Below, piece by piece: positions 30,194 through 37,980 of a DNA stretch of 43,183 bases. The stretch is from CAZMGD01 sp964565705 (GTDB taxonomy: Bacteria > Actinomycetota > Acidimicrobiia > Acidimicrobiales > Ilumatobacteraceae): assembly GCA_964565705.1 (NCBI GenBank), contig CAZMGD010000025.1, positions 1 to 43,183 of the forward strand. The letters run 5' to 3'. The translations under genes and the position numbers were made by a program. The notes below the pieces were generated by a model that saw only the letters and a program-made list of their open reading frames with translations, made no database searches and was not told where the DNA came from. How positions within the stretch are numbered: position 1 is the first letter of the stretch; every line of letters begins with the position of its first letter.

Positions 30194-31150
30194 ATGTCGC
30201 CCCCGACCGCACCGTCGCGCCGTGTGCCGACGGTGGTGCGCGCTGCGTCGGTGGTCGCGCTCCTCGTGCTCGCCGCGTGCGCAGGCGGAGGAGGGAAGGA
30301 CGAGGCGGCGACGCCGACGCTGCTCACCACGCCCGACTCGTCCGCGGTCGATGGTGCCTCGACGTCCCCGGACGGATCGATGCTCGCCGACTCGACCGCG
30401 CCCTCCACCGCCGCCGGTGAGACGACGATCGCGACCGCGTCAGCGGCCGACGGCACGGATGCGTCGGGGTCGACGGTGGTGGCGCCGGTGAACCCGGTGA
30501 ACCCGGAGAACCCGGAGCTGCCGGGTCAGACGACGGCCCCCGGAGGGATTCCCGCATCGTCGACGACGCCCGGCACGACGGCGAGCACGCTGCTGCCCAC
30601 CGCGACCACCGCCGACGTCGAACCGTCCAACGCGCCGTTGGCCACGAACGCTCCGATCCCGACGTCGCCGGAGCCGCCGGACACGATCGGGGGCACCGAC
30701 GCCGACTTCCTGCTCGGACCCCGATCCGTCGCGGGCGTGCAGTTCGGCGCGTCGATCCAGACGGTGCTGAACCGGCTCACCACCCTGCTCGGCCCGCCGC
30801 TGACGGTGCAGGAGGACTTCGCCGACTGCGCGAACGGCACGGCGACGGCGGTGCAGTGGTACGCCCTCGGCGTCATCGTGACGGACCGCGGCTTGCAGTA
30901 CTACACGGTGGGGATGGCGACCGACATGTACGAGGGTCTCCCCGTACCGGGCTGGCACACATCGACGGGCGTGACGGTCGGCGCGACGACGTCCCAGATC
31001 CAGACGGCCTACCCGGGGCAGGTCACGATCGGATCCAGCTCCGGCGGGTTCGCCTCCTTCGACATCACCGGCGGCGCCGACGCCGGCCTCACCGGTCAGC
31101 TGTACAACGACTCGCTCCAGTCGCTGTCGGGCGGCTCGAGCGAGTGCTGA
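30194..31150 (+). CDS. Lipoprotein with Thr/Ser/Pro-rich stalk and C-terminal globular domain
   Basis: 318 residues. Basic N-terminus, hydrophobic stretch and lipobox LAAC (Cys about 29), so it should be lipidated and surface-anchored. Residues about 35-165 are low-complexity Ala/Thr/Ser/Pro with a short NP repeat (VNPVNPENPELPG), a probable wall-spanning stalk. The C-terminal domain (about 170-318) contains a SVAGVQFGASIQTVLNRLTTLLGPP-type pattern seen twice (again at GVTVGATTSQIQTAYPG). Both are reminiscent of the F-G-x-t/s-x-x-V repeat in BamE-like or DUF-type small domains. The function is unknown. The start is fixed by the -10 and the signal sequence. Its end overlaps the convergent tetR gene by 62 bases. 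Confidence 0.8.
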   Translation: MSPPTAPSRRVPTVVRAASVVALLVLAACAGGGGKDEAATPTLLTTPDSSAVDGASTSPDGSMLADSTAPSTAAGETTIATASAADGTDASGSTVVAPVNPVNPENPELPGQTTAPGGIPASSTTPGTTASTLLPTATTADVEPSNAPLATNAPIPTSPEPPDTIGGTDADFLLGPRSVAGVQFGASIQTVLNRLTTLLGPPLTVQEDFADCANGTATAVQWYALGVIVTDRGLQYYTVGMATDMYEGLPVPGWHTSTGVTVGATTSQIQTAYPGQVTIGSSSGGFASFDITGGADAGLTGQLYNDSLQSLSGGSSEC

Positions 31151-31700
31151 ACGCCAGCGCGCCCTCGCGCCAGGTGCGGTCGAGATCGGCGCCCGGCAGG
31201 AAGCGTTCGTCGATCTCGAGCACGACCATCCCGTGGGCGAACGCCCACAGCGCCTGGGCCAGTTGCGGCTCGCCGGTCGCCCGGTAGAAGGGCTCGCCAG
31301 CCCAGGCCTCGAGCCCCGGCGTCAGGTACTGCCGGGGCAGTTCGCCGGCGGTGGCGAGTCGGTAGCGATTGGGCTCCTGCCGACCGAGCCGCCGGTACGC
31401 GGCCAGCAGCGCGGCGACCGCCGTGCGTCGCCCGGGACGGTCGACCGCAGCGTGGCAGGCGTCGCCCGCGGTGAACAGCGCATCGTCGGCGAGGAGGGCC
31501 ACGAGCTCGTCCCTGCCGCTGAGGTGCTTGTAGAGCGAGGGCGCCTTGATCCCGAGGTCGGCACCGATCCGGCGCATCGTGAGCGCGGCCGCACCCTCTC
31601 CATCGACGATGGCCGCGGCGGCCGCGACGATCTCGACGAGGCGCACGGGGAGTTCCCGGCGGACCGGGCGGGCGGCGATCCGGGGGAGCGCGCCAGTCAC
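31089..31700 (-). CDS. TetR family transcriptional regulator
   Basis: 203 residues. The N-terminal HTH is clear (LVEIVAAAAAIVDGEGAAALTMRRIGADLGIKAPSLYKHLSGRDELVALLADD). The C-terminal ligand domain is helical with a WAGEPFYRATGEPQLAQALWAFAHGMVVLEI segment typical of the TetR_C_33/WHG-like group. The GTG at 31700 overlaps the stop of the nitroreductase-family gene (GTGA), so the two form one operon, probably autoregulated through the palindrome at 32175. The last 20 residues are encoded within the overlap with the lipoprotein gene and are probably not conserved. Confidence 0.87.
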   Translation of the reverse strand: MTGALPRIAARPVRRELPVRLVEIVAAAAAIVDGEGAAALTMRRIGADLGIKAPSLYKHLSGRDELVALLADDALFTAGDACHAAVDRPGRRTAVAALLAAYRRLGRQEPNRYRLATAGELPRQYLTPGLEAWAGEPFYRATGEPQLAQALWAFAHGMVVLEIDERFLPGADLDRTWREGALAFSTRSSRPTATGASRCTADR

Positions 31701-32161
31701 GCCGGCGTCAGTTCGAGGACCGGGTGCTTGGAGGTGATCGCGGCCAGCTCGTCGTCGGTGGAGTCGGGTCCGACGCCGTCGAAGAACACGCCGACCTCGG
31801 CCTTCCAGCGGCGCAGGTAGGAGCGCAGCACCTCGACAGCCCGCGGGTCGTCCGGCGTGAGCTCTCGAGCGACGTACTCGCGCCGCGTGCGGCCGAGGAT
31901 CAGCGCCAGCCGGCCGTCGTCGGCGCGCACGTTGCGCACCCACTGGCCGTGCCCACGGGGCGACACCAGGTACTCGTGTCCGTCGAGCTCGAGCAGGTTG
32001 ACGGGCGTGCGGCGCGGCTCGCCCGAGGTGCGGCCCTTGGTCTCCAGGATCCGCGATCCCATCACGCTGATGCCGAGCCGGGTCAACCCGCTGATCGAGC
32101 GGTTGAACACGTTGCGGGTGAACCAGCCCGGTGCCCGGTAGTGGGGGGTGCCGATAGTCAT
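31697..32161 (-). CDS. Deazaflavin (F420)-dependent nitroreductase family protein (DUF385)
   Basis: 154 residues. The DDN/DUF385 split-barrel pattern is seen: PGWFTRNVFNRSISGLTRLGI, LETKGRTSGEPRRTPVNLLELDGHEYLVSPRGHGQWVRNVRADD. Family members such as M. tuberculosis Ddn use F420H2 to reduce quinones or nitro compounds, often at the membrane. The ATG follows TACCAT by six bases, immediately next to a TetR-type operator. Control by the TetR protein encoded in the same operon is expected. Confidence 0.9.
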   Translation of the reverse strand: MTIGTPHYRAPGWFTRNVFNRSISGLTRLGISVMGSRILETKGRTSGEPRRTPVNLLELDGHEYLVSPRGHGQWVRNVRADDGRLALILGRTRREYVARELTPDDPRAVEVLRSYLRRWKAEVGVFFDGVGPDSTDDELAAITSKHPVLELTPA

Positions 32162-32167
32162 GTGGCC

Positions 32168-32173
32168 ATGGTA
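32168..32173 (-). promoter_or_regulatory. -10 of the nitroreductase-tetR operon (leaderless)
   Basis: The minus strand reads TACCAT six bases before the ATG at 32161. Confidence 0.6.
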
Positions 32174-32174
32174 C

Positions 32175-32191
32175 GGCTAACACCGTTAGCC
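32175..32191. promoter_or_regulatory. Predicted TetR operator
   Basis: A perfect palindrome, GGCTAAC-ACC-GTTAGCC, one base upstream of the -10 of the nitroreductase-tetR operon. Its size and symmetry fit a TetR-family dimer site, and bound protein would block the promoter. Confidence 0.65.
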
Positions 32192-32206
32192 GTCAACACG
32201 TCGCGG

Positions 32207-33304
32207 TCAGCGGGGCAGCCCCAGCACTCGCTCGGCGAGGACGTTGCGCAACACGTTGCTCGTCCCGCCCATGATCGTGTAGCCGGGTGCGTAGGCGAGG
32301 CCGCGACCGACGTGATCCCACAGCAGCGCTTCGGGACCGAGCGTGGCGGCGACGAAGTCGGCCACCCGCTGCTCGTGCTCGGTGCAGAAGCACTTGGTCG
32401 CGGCCGAGAACCCGGCCGGCGCCTGGCGCAACACCTCGCGGGCGACGAGGATTCGCCCGATCCGGTAGCCGCTCTCGATCGCCGCGATCTCCTGGCGCAC
32501 GACGGCGTCGTCGCGGTCGGCTCGTTCGAGCGCCCGCCGGTACAGCTGGTGGTTGGACAGCAGGCGGTCGATACCGCCTCGCTCGTGCTCCAGCTGGCGC
32601 ATCGTCTGCTTGAACGCCGCGCCTTCCACGCCGACGAGGTTGCCCTCGGGCACCCGGACCTCGTCGAAGTAGACCTCGCAGAAGTGGCGGTTGCCGGTCA
32701 TGTCGGTGATCGGTCGGACCTCGATGCCAGGCGTGGTCATCGGGACGACGATCTCGGAGATGCCGGCGTGCGGTGGCCCGTCGTCACGGGTGCGGCAGAT
32801 CACGTAGCAGTAGTCGGCGACGGCGGCGAAGCTCGTCCAGATCTTCTGGCCGTCGATCACCCACTCGTGGCCGTCGAGGCGCGCCGCGGTCCGCAGGGAG
32901 GCGAGGTCGCTGCCGGCGTCGGGCTCGCTCATGCCGATGCACCACGTCGTCTCGCCGGACAGCATCTGGGGGAGGAGCTCGCGCTGCTGTTCGGGCCGCC
33001 CGTAGGCGATGAGCGTCGGGCCCATCTGACGGTCGGCGAACCACATCGCCGCGATCGGCGCGCCGGCGGTGATCATCTCCTCGGCGACGATGAGGCGATC
33101 GATCGGCGGGCGACCTCCGCCACCGTGCTCGACGGGCCAGGTCATCCCGATCCAGCCGAGCTCGGCCATCTCCAACGCGAACTCCTTGGAGTAGCCGTTG
33201 ATCCACGAGTCGTTGTGCGCGCCGAAGCGGTCCACGGCGGATGCGGCGACCTCCCGGGCCCTGGCTCGAAGCTCCTGCTGCTCGGCGGTCCACGCGAAGT
33301 CCAT
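32207..33304 (-). CDS. Acyl-CoA dehydrogenase family protein
   Basis: 365 residues with the three-part fold: N-terminal helices (TAEQQELRARAREV), a middle beta domain (CIGMSEPDAGSDLASL, the FAD/substrate signature, and KIWTSFAAVADYCYVICRT) and C-terminal helices ending YTIMGGTSNVLRNVLAERVLGLPR. The canonical catalytic glutamate in the final xEGTS motif is glycine here (MGGTS). That is common among actinobacterial FadE-type subunits, which either use a base elsewhere or pair with a second subunit. The substrate is unknown (acyl- or steroid-side-chain CoA). The ATG follows TAGCAT by eight bases, divergent from the monooxygenase gene. Confidence 0.9.
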   Translation of the reverse strand: MDFAWTAEQQELRARAREVAASAVDRFGAHNDSWINGYSKEFALEMAELGWIGMTWPVEHGGGGRPPIDRLIVAEEMITAGAPIAAMWFADRQMGPTLIAYGRPEQQRELLPQMLSGETTWCIGMSEPDAGSDLASLRTAARLDGHEWVIDGQKIWTSFAAVADYCYVICRTRDDGPPHAGISEIVVPMTTPGIEVRPITDMTGNRHFCEVYFDEVRVPEGNLVGVEGAAFKQTMRQLEHERGGIDRLLSNHQLYRRALERADRDDAVVRQEIAAIESGYRIGRILVAREVLRQAPAGFSAATKCFCTEHEQRVADFVAATLGPEALLWDHVGRGLAYAPGYTIMGGTSNVLRNVLAERVLGLPR

Positions 33305-33312
33305 CGGCCCGG

Positions 33313-33318
33313 ATGCTA
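33313..33318 (-). promoter_or_regulatory. -10 of the acyl-CoA dehydrogenase gene (leaderless)
   Basis: The minus strand reads TAGCAT eight bases before the ATG at 33304. Only 25 bases separate the two divergent start codons. Confidence 0.55.
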
Positions 33319-33329
33319 GAAGTCAGCAC

Positions 33330-34778
33330 GTGGGCGAGCAGCACGTCGATGTCGTGATCGTGGGGGCGGGGTTGTCGGGTGTCGGCGCCGCATGTCACCT
33401 CCTGCGCGAGTGCCCGGGCACGACGTTCGCCGTGCTGGAGGCGCGCGAGGCGATCGGCGGTACGTGGGACCTGTTCCGCTTCCCGGGCGTGCGGTCCGAC
33501 TCGGACATGTTCACGCTCGCCTATTCCTTCCGCCCGTGGACCGGTGAGCGGACGATGGCGACGGGCGAGTCGATCCGCCAGTACATCCGGGAGACGGCCG
33601 ACGAGCACGGTGTGACCGACCGCATTCGCTTCGGCCATCGCGTGGTCTGCGCCTCCTGGTCGGGCGAGGAGTCGTGTTGGCGCGTCGAGGCCGAGCACGG
33701 CGGCGCCACCGTCGTGTTCACCTGCTCGTTCCTGTTCGCCTGTGCCGGCTACTACCGCTACGACGAGGGCTACACGCCCGAGCTGGCTGGCGTCGACGAC
33801 TTCGCCGGCGCGGTGGTGCACCCACAGCGCTGGCCGGACGACCTCGATCACCGGGACAAGCGGGTCGTGGTGATCGGCAGCGGCGCGACCGCGGTGACGA
33901 TCGTGCCGGCGATGGCCGAGACCGCGGCACACGTCACGATGCTGCAGCGCTCGCCGACGTACGTGCTGTCGTTGCCGCTGCACGATCCGATCGCCGATCG
34001 GCTGCGCCGGTGGCTGCCGTCGCAGATCGCCTACCCGTTTATCCGCGCCAAGAACACGACCGGCCAGACGGTCATGTACCAGTTCAGCCGGCGCGCGCCG
34101 GAACGGATGAAGGAGGTGCTCCGTCGCGGCATCGCGTCACACCTTCCCGACGGCTTCGACATCGGCGACGCGTTCACGCCGACCTACCAGCCGTGGGACC
34201 AACGGCTGTGCTTCGTGCCCGACGCCGACCTGTTCACGGCGATCGGCGACGGGCGGGCCTCGGTCGTCACCGGCCACATCGACCGCATCACACCGCAGGG
34301 CGTACGGCTGGAGTCCGGCGAGGAGCTGGCGGCCGACATCATCGTCACAGCGACGGGGCTGAACCTGCTGGCGATCGGTGGCATCCGCCTCGACGTCGAC
34401 GGGCGGCCGATCGACGTCGGCGCGTCGGTCGCCTACCGCGGGATGATGCTCGCCGGCGTCCCGAACTTCGCGTTCGTCGTCGGCTACACGAACGCGTCGT
34501 GGACGCTGAAGGCCGATCTCGTGTCGCGGTTCGTGTGCCGGCTGCTGAACCGGATGCGCGACCGCGACGAGCGCTCCGTCACGCCGCAGATGCCCGAAGG
34601 CGATGTCGAGCTGCGTCCCGTGTTCGACCTCCAGGCCGGCTACGTCCGTCGCGGCGCCGACCAGATCCCCCGGCAAGGCGACCGCTCACCGTGGCGGGCC
34701 CACCAGAACTACTTCCGGGATCTGCCGATGTACCGCCTCGCCCGCCTCGACGACGACGCCCTCCAGTTCTCCGGCTGA
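33330..34778 (+). CDS. FAD-containing monooxygenase, EthA-like Baeyer-Villiger type
   Basis: 482 residues. FAD site GAGLSG at 12-17, NADPH site GSGATA at 183-188, and between them the Baeyer-Villiger fingerprint F158-x-G-x3-H-x3-W-P169. The pattern EAREAIGGTWDLFRFPGVRSDSDMFTLAYSF is typical of the EthA/MymA group, which oxygenates ketones or activates thioamides. The substrate is unknown. The GTG at 33330 gives the normal short tail before the first beta strand. TAGAAG at 33317-33322 is a possible -10. Followed by a hairpin. Confidence 0.9.
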   Translation: MGEQHVDVVIVGAGLSGVGAACHLLRECPGTTFAVLEAREAIGGTWDLFRFPGVRSDSDMFTLAYSFRPWTGERTMATGESIRQYIRETADEHGVTDRIRFGHRVVCASWSGEESCWRVEAEHGGATVVFTCSFLFACAGYYRYDEGYTPELAGVDDFAGAVVHPQRWPDDLDHRDKRVVVIGSGATAVTIVPAMAETAAHVTMLQRSPTYVLSLPLHDPIADRLRRWLPSQIAYPFIRAKNTTGQTVMYQFSRRAPERMKEVLRRGIASHLPDGFDIGDAFTPTYQPWDQRLCFVPDADLFTAIGDGRASVVTGHIDRITPQGVRLESGEELAADIIVTATGLNLLAIGGIRLDVDGRPIDVGASVAYRGMMLAGVPNFAFVVGYTNASWTLKADLVSRFVCRLLNRMRDRDERSVTPQMPEGDVELRPVFDLQAGYVRRGADQIPRQGDRSPWRAHQNYFRDLPMYRLARLDDDALQFSG

Positions 34779-34790
34779 CCTCCACCCGAA

Positions 34791-34834
34791 CTCGGGAGCA
34801 GATCGGGTGCTCTGGCACCCGATCTGCTCCCGAG
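34791..34834. terminator. Perfect 20-base-pair hairpin, family copy 1
   Basis: CTCGGGAGCAGATCGGGTGC (34791-34810) is exactly complementary to 34815-34834, loop TCTG. The loop reads CAGA on the minus strand, so this copy is in the opposite orientation to the one at 35893. It lies 13 bases after the monooxygenase stop. Confidence 0.75.
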
Positions 34835-34847
34835 AATGCCAGGGTGG

Positions 34848-34853
34848 CACGAT
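34848..34853 (+). promoter_or_regulatory. Possible -10 of the LLM gene
   Basis: CACGAT seven bases before the GTG at 34861; the first base departs from TANNNT. Confidence 0.35.
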
Positions 34854-34860
34854 CTCGGGC

Positions 34861-35886
34861 GTGTCGTCGATGGAGGTGTGGGCCGGGCTCCCGGCAGATG
34901 TGGCGCTGCGCGATGTCGGAGCGATCGCGGCGCGGGCGGAGGCGATGGGGTTCGACGGGCTCCACGTGGCCGAGACCGTGCACGACTCGTTCCTCGTCGC
35001 CCAGCTCGCCGCCGTTGCGACGGAACGGCTGCTGATCCGTACGAGCGTCGCGCTGGCCTTTCCACGCAGCCCGATGATCACTGCGCTCGCGGCCTGGGAC
35101 GTGCAGGACCTCTCCGGCGGGCGGTTCCACCTCGGCTTGGGCACGCAGGTGCGGGGCAACATCGAGGGCCGATTCGCCGTGCCGTGGTCCGACCCGATCG
35201 GCCGGATGGAGGACTACGTCGGCGCGCTGCGCGCGATCTTCGGCGCGTTCACGAGCGGCGGTGAGCTGCGACACGACGGCCCGCACTACCGGTTCACGCG
35301 GCTCCAGCCGTACTTCAACCCCGGCCCGCTCCCGGCGGGACCGCCACCGATCTGGCTCGGCGGCGTCGGACAGCGGATGTGGCAGCTCGCGGGTCGGTGC
35401 GCGGCGGGCATCGTGACCCACCCAACCAACAGCGATCCCGAGTACCTGCGCGACGTGTGCCTGCCCGCGCTGCGAGCCGGCGAGCTCGATGCCGGGCGTC
35501 CGGCGGGCGACGCCACGGTCATCGTCGGCCGATCGATGATCACCGGCCGCGACGATGCCGCCGTGGCAGCCGCGCGCGAGCATCAGCGTCAGCTGCTGGC
35601 GTTCCTGTACTCGACGCCCGCCTACCGCCCGGCGCTCGAGGCGCGAGGGCTGGGTGCGGTGCACGAGCAGCTCCACCGGATGTCGTTGCAGCAGCAGTGG
35701 GACGGCCTGCCTGAGGTGCTCACCGACGACGTGGTCGATCAGCTCGTCCCGTGCGCGCCCTACGACCGCCTGGCCGCGGTCCTGAAGGACCGCTACGCCG
35801 ACTGCGCCGACGGCATCTGCCTCACCCTCCCCACCGACCCCACCGACGACGAAATCATCGCCGCCGTCGTGGCAGAACTCCGCTGA
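34861..35886 (+). CDS. LLM-class F420-type oxidoreductase
   Basis: 341 residues. Luciferase-like barrel: MEVWAGLPADVALRDVGAIAARAEAMGFDGLHVAE, LLIRTSVALAFPRSPMITALAAWDVQDLSGGRFHLGLGTQVRGNI, PPPIWLGGVGQRM. The LGTQVRGNIEGRF stretch points to the actinobacterial F420 subfamily often annotated TIGR03617. The substrate is unknown. GTG 34861 or ATG 34870 can start it. It is flanked on both sides by copies of the same perfect hairpin, which isolates it as its own transcription unit. Confidence 0.88.
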   Translation: MSSMEVWAGLPADVALRDVGAIAARAEAMGFDGLHVAETVHDSFLVAQLAAVATERLLIRTSVALAFPRSPMITALAAWDVQDLSGGRFHLGLGTQVRGNIEGRFAVPWSDPIGRMEDYVGALRAIFGAFTSGGELRHDGPHYRFTRLQPYFNPGPLPAGPPPIWLGGVGQRMWQLAGRCAAGIVTHPTNSDPEYLRDVCLPALRAGELDAGRPAGDATVIVGRSMITGRDDAAVAAAREHQRQLLAFLYSTPAYRPALEARGLGAVHEQLHRMSLQQQWDGLPEVLTDDVVDQLVPCAPYDRLAAVLKDRYADCADGICLTLPTDPTDDEIIAAVVAELR

Positions 35887-35892
35887 GACCAT

Positions 35893-35944
35893 CGTTCTCG
35901 GGAGCAAAACGGGTGCCAGAGCACCCGTTTTGCTCCCGAGAACG
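35893..35944. terminator. Perfect 24-base-pair hairpin, family copy 2
   Basis: Bases 35893-35916 are exactly complementary to 35921-35944, loop CAGA. The core CTCGGGAGCAAAACGGGTGC differs from the copy at 34791 at two positions, each with a matching change in the other arm. It lies between convergent LLM and kimA genes and probably terminates both. Confidence 0.8.
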
Positions 35945-35980
35945 AGTGGGAGGGCGCACGGTCACTCGCCGGCGTCAGTG

Positions 35981-37834
35981 TCAATCGACGCGGATCGGCA
36001 CGCTGGTGACGACGGTGTTGGGGCGGTACAGCAGGCGGGCCTTGATGGCGAAGCCGGACTGGTTGTGCAGCCACTGGGTCGAGAGCGACGTGACGAACTC
36101 GGGGATGACGACGGTGATGATGTCGTCGCGGTTCTGGGCGTCGAGGTCGTCGAGGAACTCCAGGATCGGGCGGGTCAGCTCGCGGTAGGGCGACGAGATC
36201 GTGTTCAGCTCGATCGGCATGTCGAAGTCGTCCCACTGTCGCTGCAGCTCCTCTTCCTCCTCGGCGTCGCGCACGACCGAGAGGGCGAACAGGCGGTCGG
36301 GGGCCAGGCTGCGGGCGTAGCCAACGGCCGTCAGCACGCCCTGGTTCACGCCGTTGACGAGCACGACGACGCAGTGGGTGCGGCGCGGCACCTTGGTGCC
36401 GGGCTCCGCCCGCACGGCGATCTTGACCCGCTCGTAGTGGCGGTGGATCAGGCTGAAGATGAGCACGAGCAGCGGGATGATCGCCGCCGGCACCCAGGCT
36501 CCGCTGCTGAACTTGACGACGACCACGATCAGCGTCACGGCGAGCGTCGTGAGCGCGCCGATCGCATTGACGACGAGGTGCCAACGCCATCCCGGCTGGC
36601 GGTGCCGCTTGTGGTGCACCACCATGCCGGTCTGGCTCAGCGTGAAGCCGGTGAAGACACCGACGGCGTACAGCGGGATCAGCTTGGAGATGTTGCCGCC
36701 GAAGGCGATCACGAGCACGACCGCCGTACCGGACAGGAACAGGATCGAGTTCGAGTACACGAGGCGGTCGCCGCGGTTGGCGAACTGGTGTGGCAGGTAG
36801 CCGTCCTTGGCGATGATCGACGCCAGCGACGGGTAGCCGGCGTATGCGGTGTTGGCGGCGAGGATGAGGATCGAGAACGTCGCGAACTGGGTGATGAAGA
36901 ACAAGATGTTGCGCCCGCCGTACACCTGCTCCGCCAGCTGAGCGAGCACCGTGTCGGTCACGTGACCCTCCTCGTCGGCCACCGGCTGGAGGTGGTGGGC
37001 CAGCACCGAGAGCCCGAAGAACGTGACGGCGAGGATCGACGCCATCATCACGAGCGTGGTTGCCGCGTTCTTGCTCTCCGGACGCCGGAACGTGGGCACG
37101 CCGTTGGAGACGGCTTCCACACCCGACAAGGCGACGGCACCCGAGGAGAACGCCTTGAGGAAGAAGTAGACGCCGATCGTCCCTTGCCCGGCGAGCAGAT
37201 CCTTCACATAGGGGTCGCTGTGGTCGATCGGGGGAAGGTCCTGGAAGAACACCCGGTAGAGACCGACGATGATCAGCAGTGAGAGCGACGCGATGTACAG
37301 GTACGTCGGCGGGGCGAACAGCGACCCCGACTCGCGCAGGCCGCGGAGGTTGGCGACCGTCATCAGCACGATGAACGCGACGCAGAGGTGCACCCGATAG
37401 TCGGCCAGCCCGTTGAACGCGGACACGATGGCGGCGACGCCACCGGCGACCGACACGGCGACGGTCAGCGTGTAGTCGACGAGCAGCGAGCCGCCGGCGA
37501 CGAGCGACGGGTAGGCGCCGAGGTTGTCCTTGCTGACGACGTAGCACCCGCCGCCGCTCGGGTAGGCGAAGATCGTCTGCCGGTAGCTGAACGTCACGAT
37601 GGCGAGCAGCACCACGACGATCGCCGCGATGGGCACGAGCTTGGTGTAGGCGGCGTACCCGGCGCCGGCGATGCTCAGCAGGACGACGAGGATCTCCTGC
37701 GTCGCGTACGCCGTCGAGGAGATCGCGTCGCTGGCGAAGATCGGGAGTGCGACCTTCTTGCTGAGACGCTGGTTGTGCTCCTCGGCGGACGCGATGGGTC
37801 GACCGATGAGGACGCGCTTCAGGATCGACGCCAT
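35981..37834 (-). CDS. kimA: KimA-like APC-superfamily potassium importer
   Basis: 617 residues. Twelve membrane segments (about 30-470) and a cytoplasmic C-terminal domain (about 475-617) with a universal-stress-protein-like pattern. Similarity to Bacillus subtilis KimA, as I recall it, runs through the whole protein: IGRPI near the N-terminus, SDAISSTAYATQEI with Asp36 and Tyr43 at the same positions as KimA potassium-site residues, YPSGGGCYVVSKDNLG, AGGSLLVDYTLTVAVS, KAFSSGAVALSGVEA, IPLYAVGVFTGFTLSQTGM, and LHNQSGFAIKARLL near the end. It should import K+ with protons. An amino acid permease is the older annotation. The ATG at 37834 has TAGCGT 11 bases upstream, giving a leader of only a few bases and no room for a riboswitch. 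Divergent from two TrkA-type genes. Confidence 0.85.
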   Translation of the reverse strand: MASILKRVLIGRPIASAEEHNQRLSKKVALPIFASDAISSTAYATQEILVVLLSIAGAGYAAYTKLVPIAAIVVVLLAIVTFSYRQTIFAYPSGGGCYVVSKDNLGAYPSLVAGGSLLVDYTLTVAVSVAGGVAAIVSAFNGLADYRVHLCVAFIVLMTVANLRGLRESGSLFAPPTYLYIASLSLLIIVGLYRVFFQDLPPIDHSDPYVKDLLAGQGTIGVYFFLKAFSSGAVALSGVEAVSNGVPTFRRPESKNAATTLVMMASILAVTFFGLSVLAHHLQPVADEEGHVTDTVLAQLAEQVYGGRNILFFITQFATFSILILAANTAYAGYPSLASIIAKDGYLPHQFANRGDRLVYSNSILFLSGTAVVLVIAFGGNISKLIPLYAVGVFTGFTLSQTGMVVHHKRHRQPGWRWHLVVNAIGALTTLAVTLIVVVVKFSSGAWVPAAIIPLLVLIFSLIHRHYERVKIAVRAEPGTKVPRRTHCVVVLVNGVNQGVLTAVGYARSLAPDRLFALSVVRDAEEEEELQRQWDDFDMPIELNTISSPYRELTRPILEFLDDLDAQNRDDIITVVIPEFVTSLSTQWLHNQSGFAIKARLLYRPNTVVTSVPIRVD

Positions 37835-37845
37835 ACGGAGTTGGC

Positions 37846-37851
37846 ACGCTA
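37846..37851 (-). promoter_or_regulatory. -10 of kimA (near-leaderless)
   Basis: The minus strand reads TAGCGT 11 bases before the ATG at 37834. Confidence 0.5.
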
Positions 37852-37967
37852 CGCCTCCATCCGCCCGGATCGGCACACTGGGCCGCATGTGAAACGGGCC
37901 GGAATCCAGCGGCTGATACCTGCCTGATCTTCGTATGGGGAAGGGGAATGACGCGATCGGGTGCGGT

Positions 37968-37973
37968 TACAGT
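37968..37973 (+). promoter_or_regulatory. -10 of ceoB-ceoC
   Basis: TACAGT (TTACAGT with the preceding base), giving a leader of about 40 bases with Shine-Dalgarno GAGGAAG before the GTG at 38021. Confidence 0.5.
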
Positions 37974-37980
37974 TCGCCCG

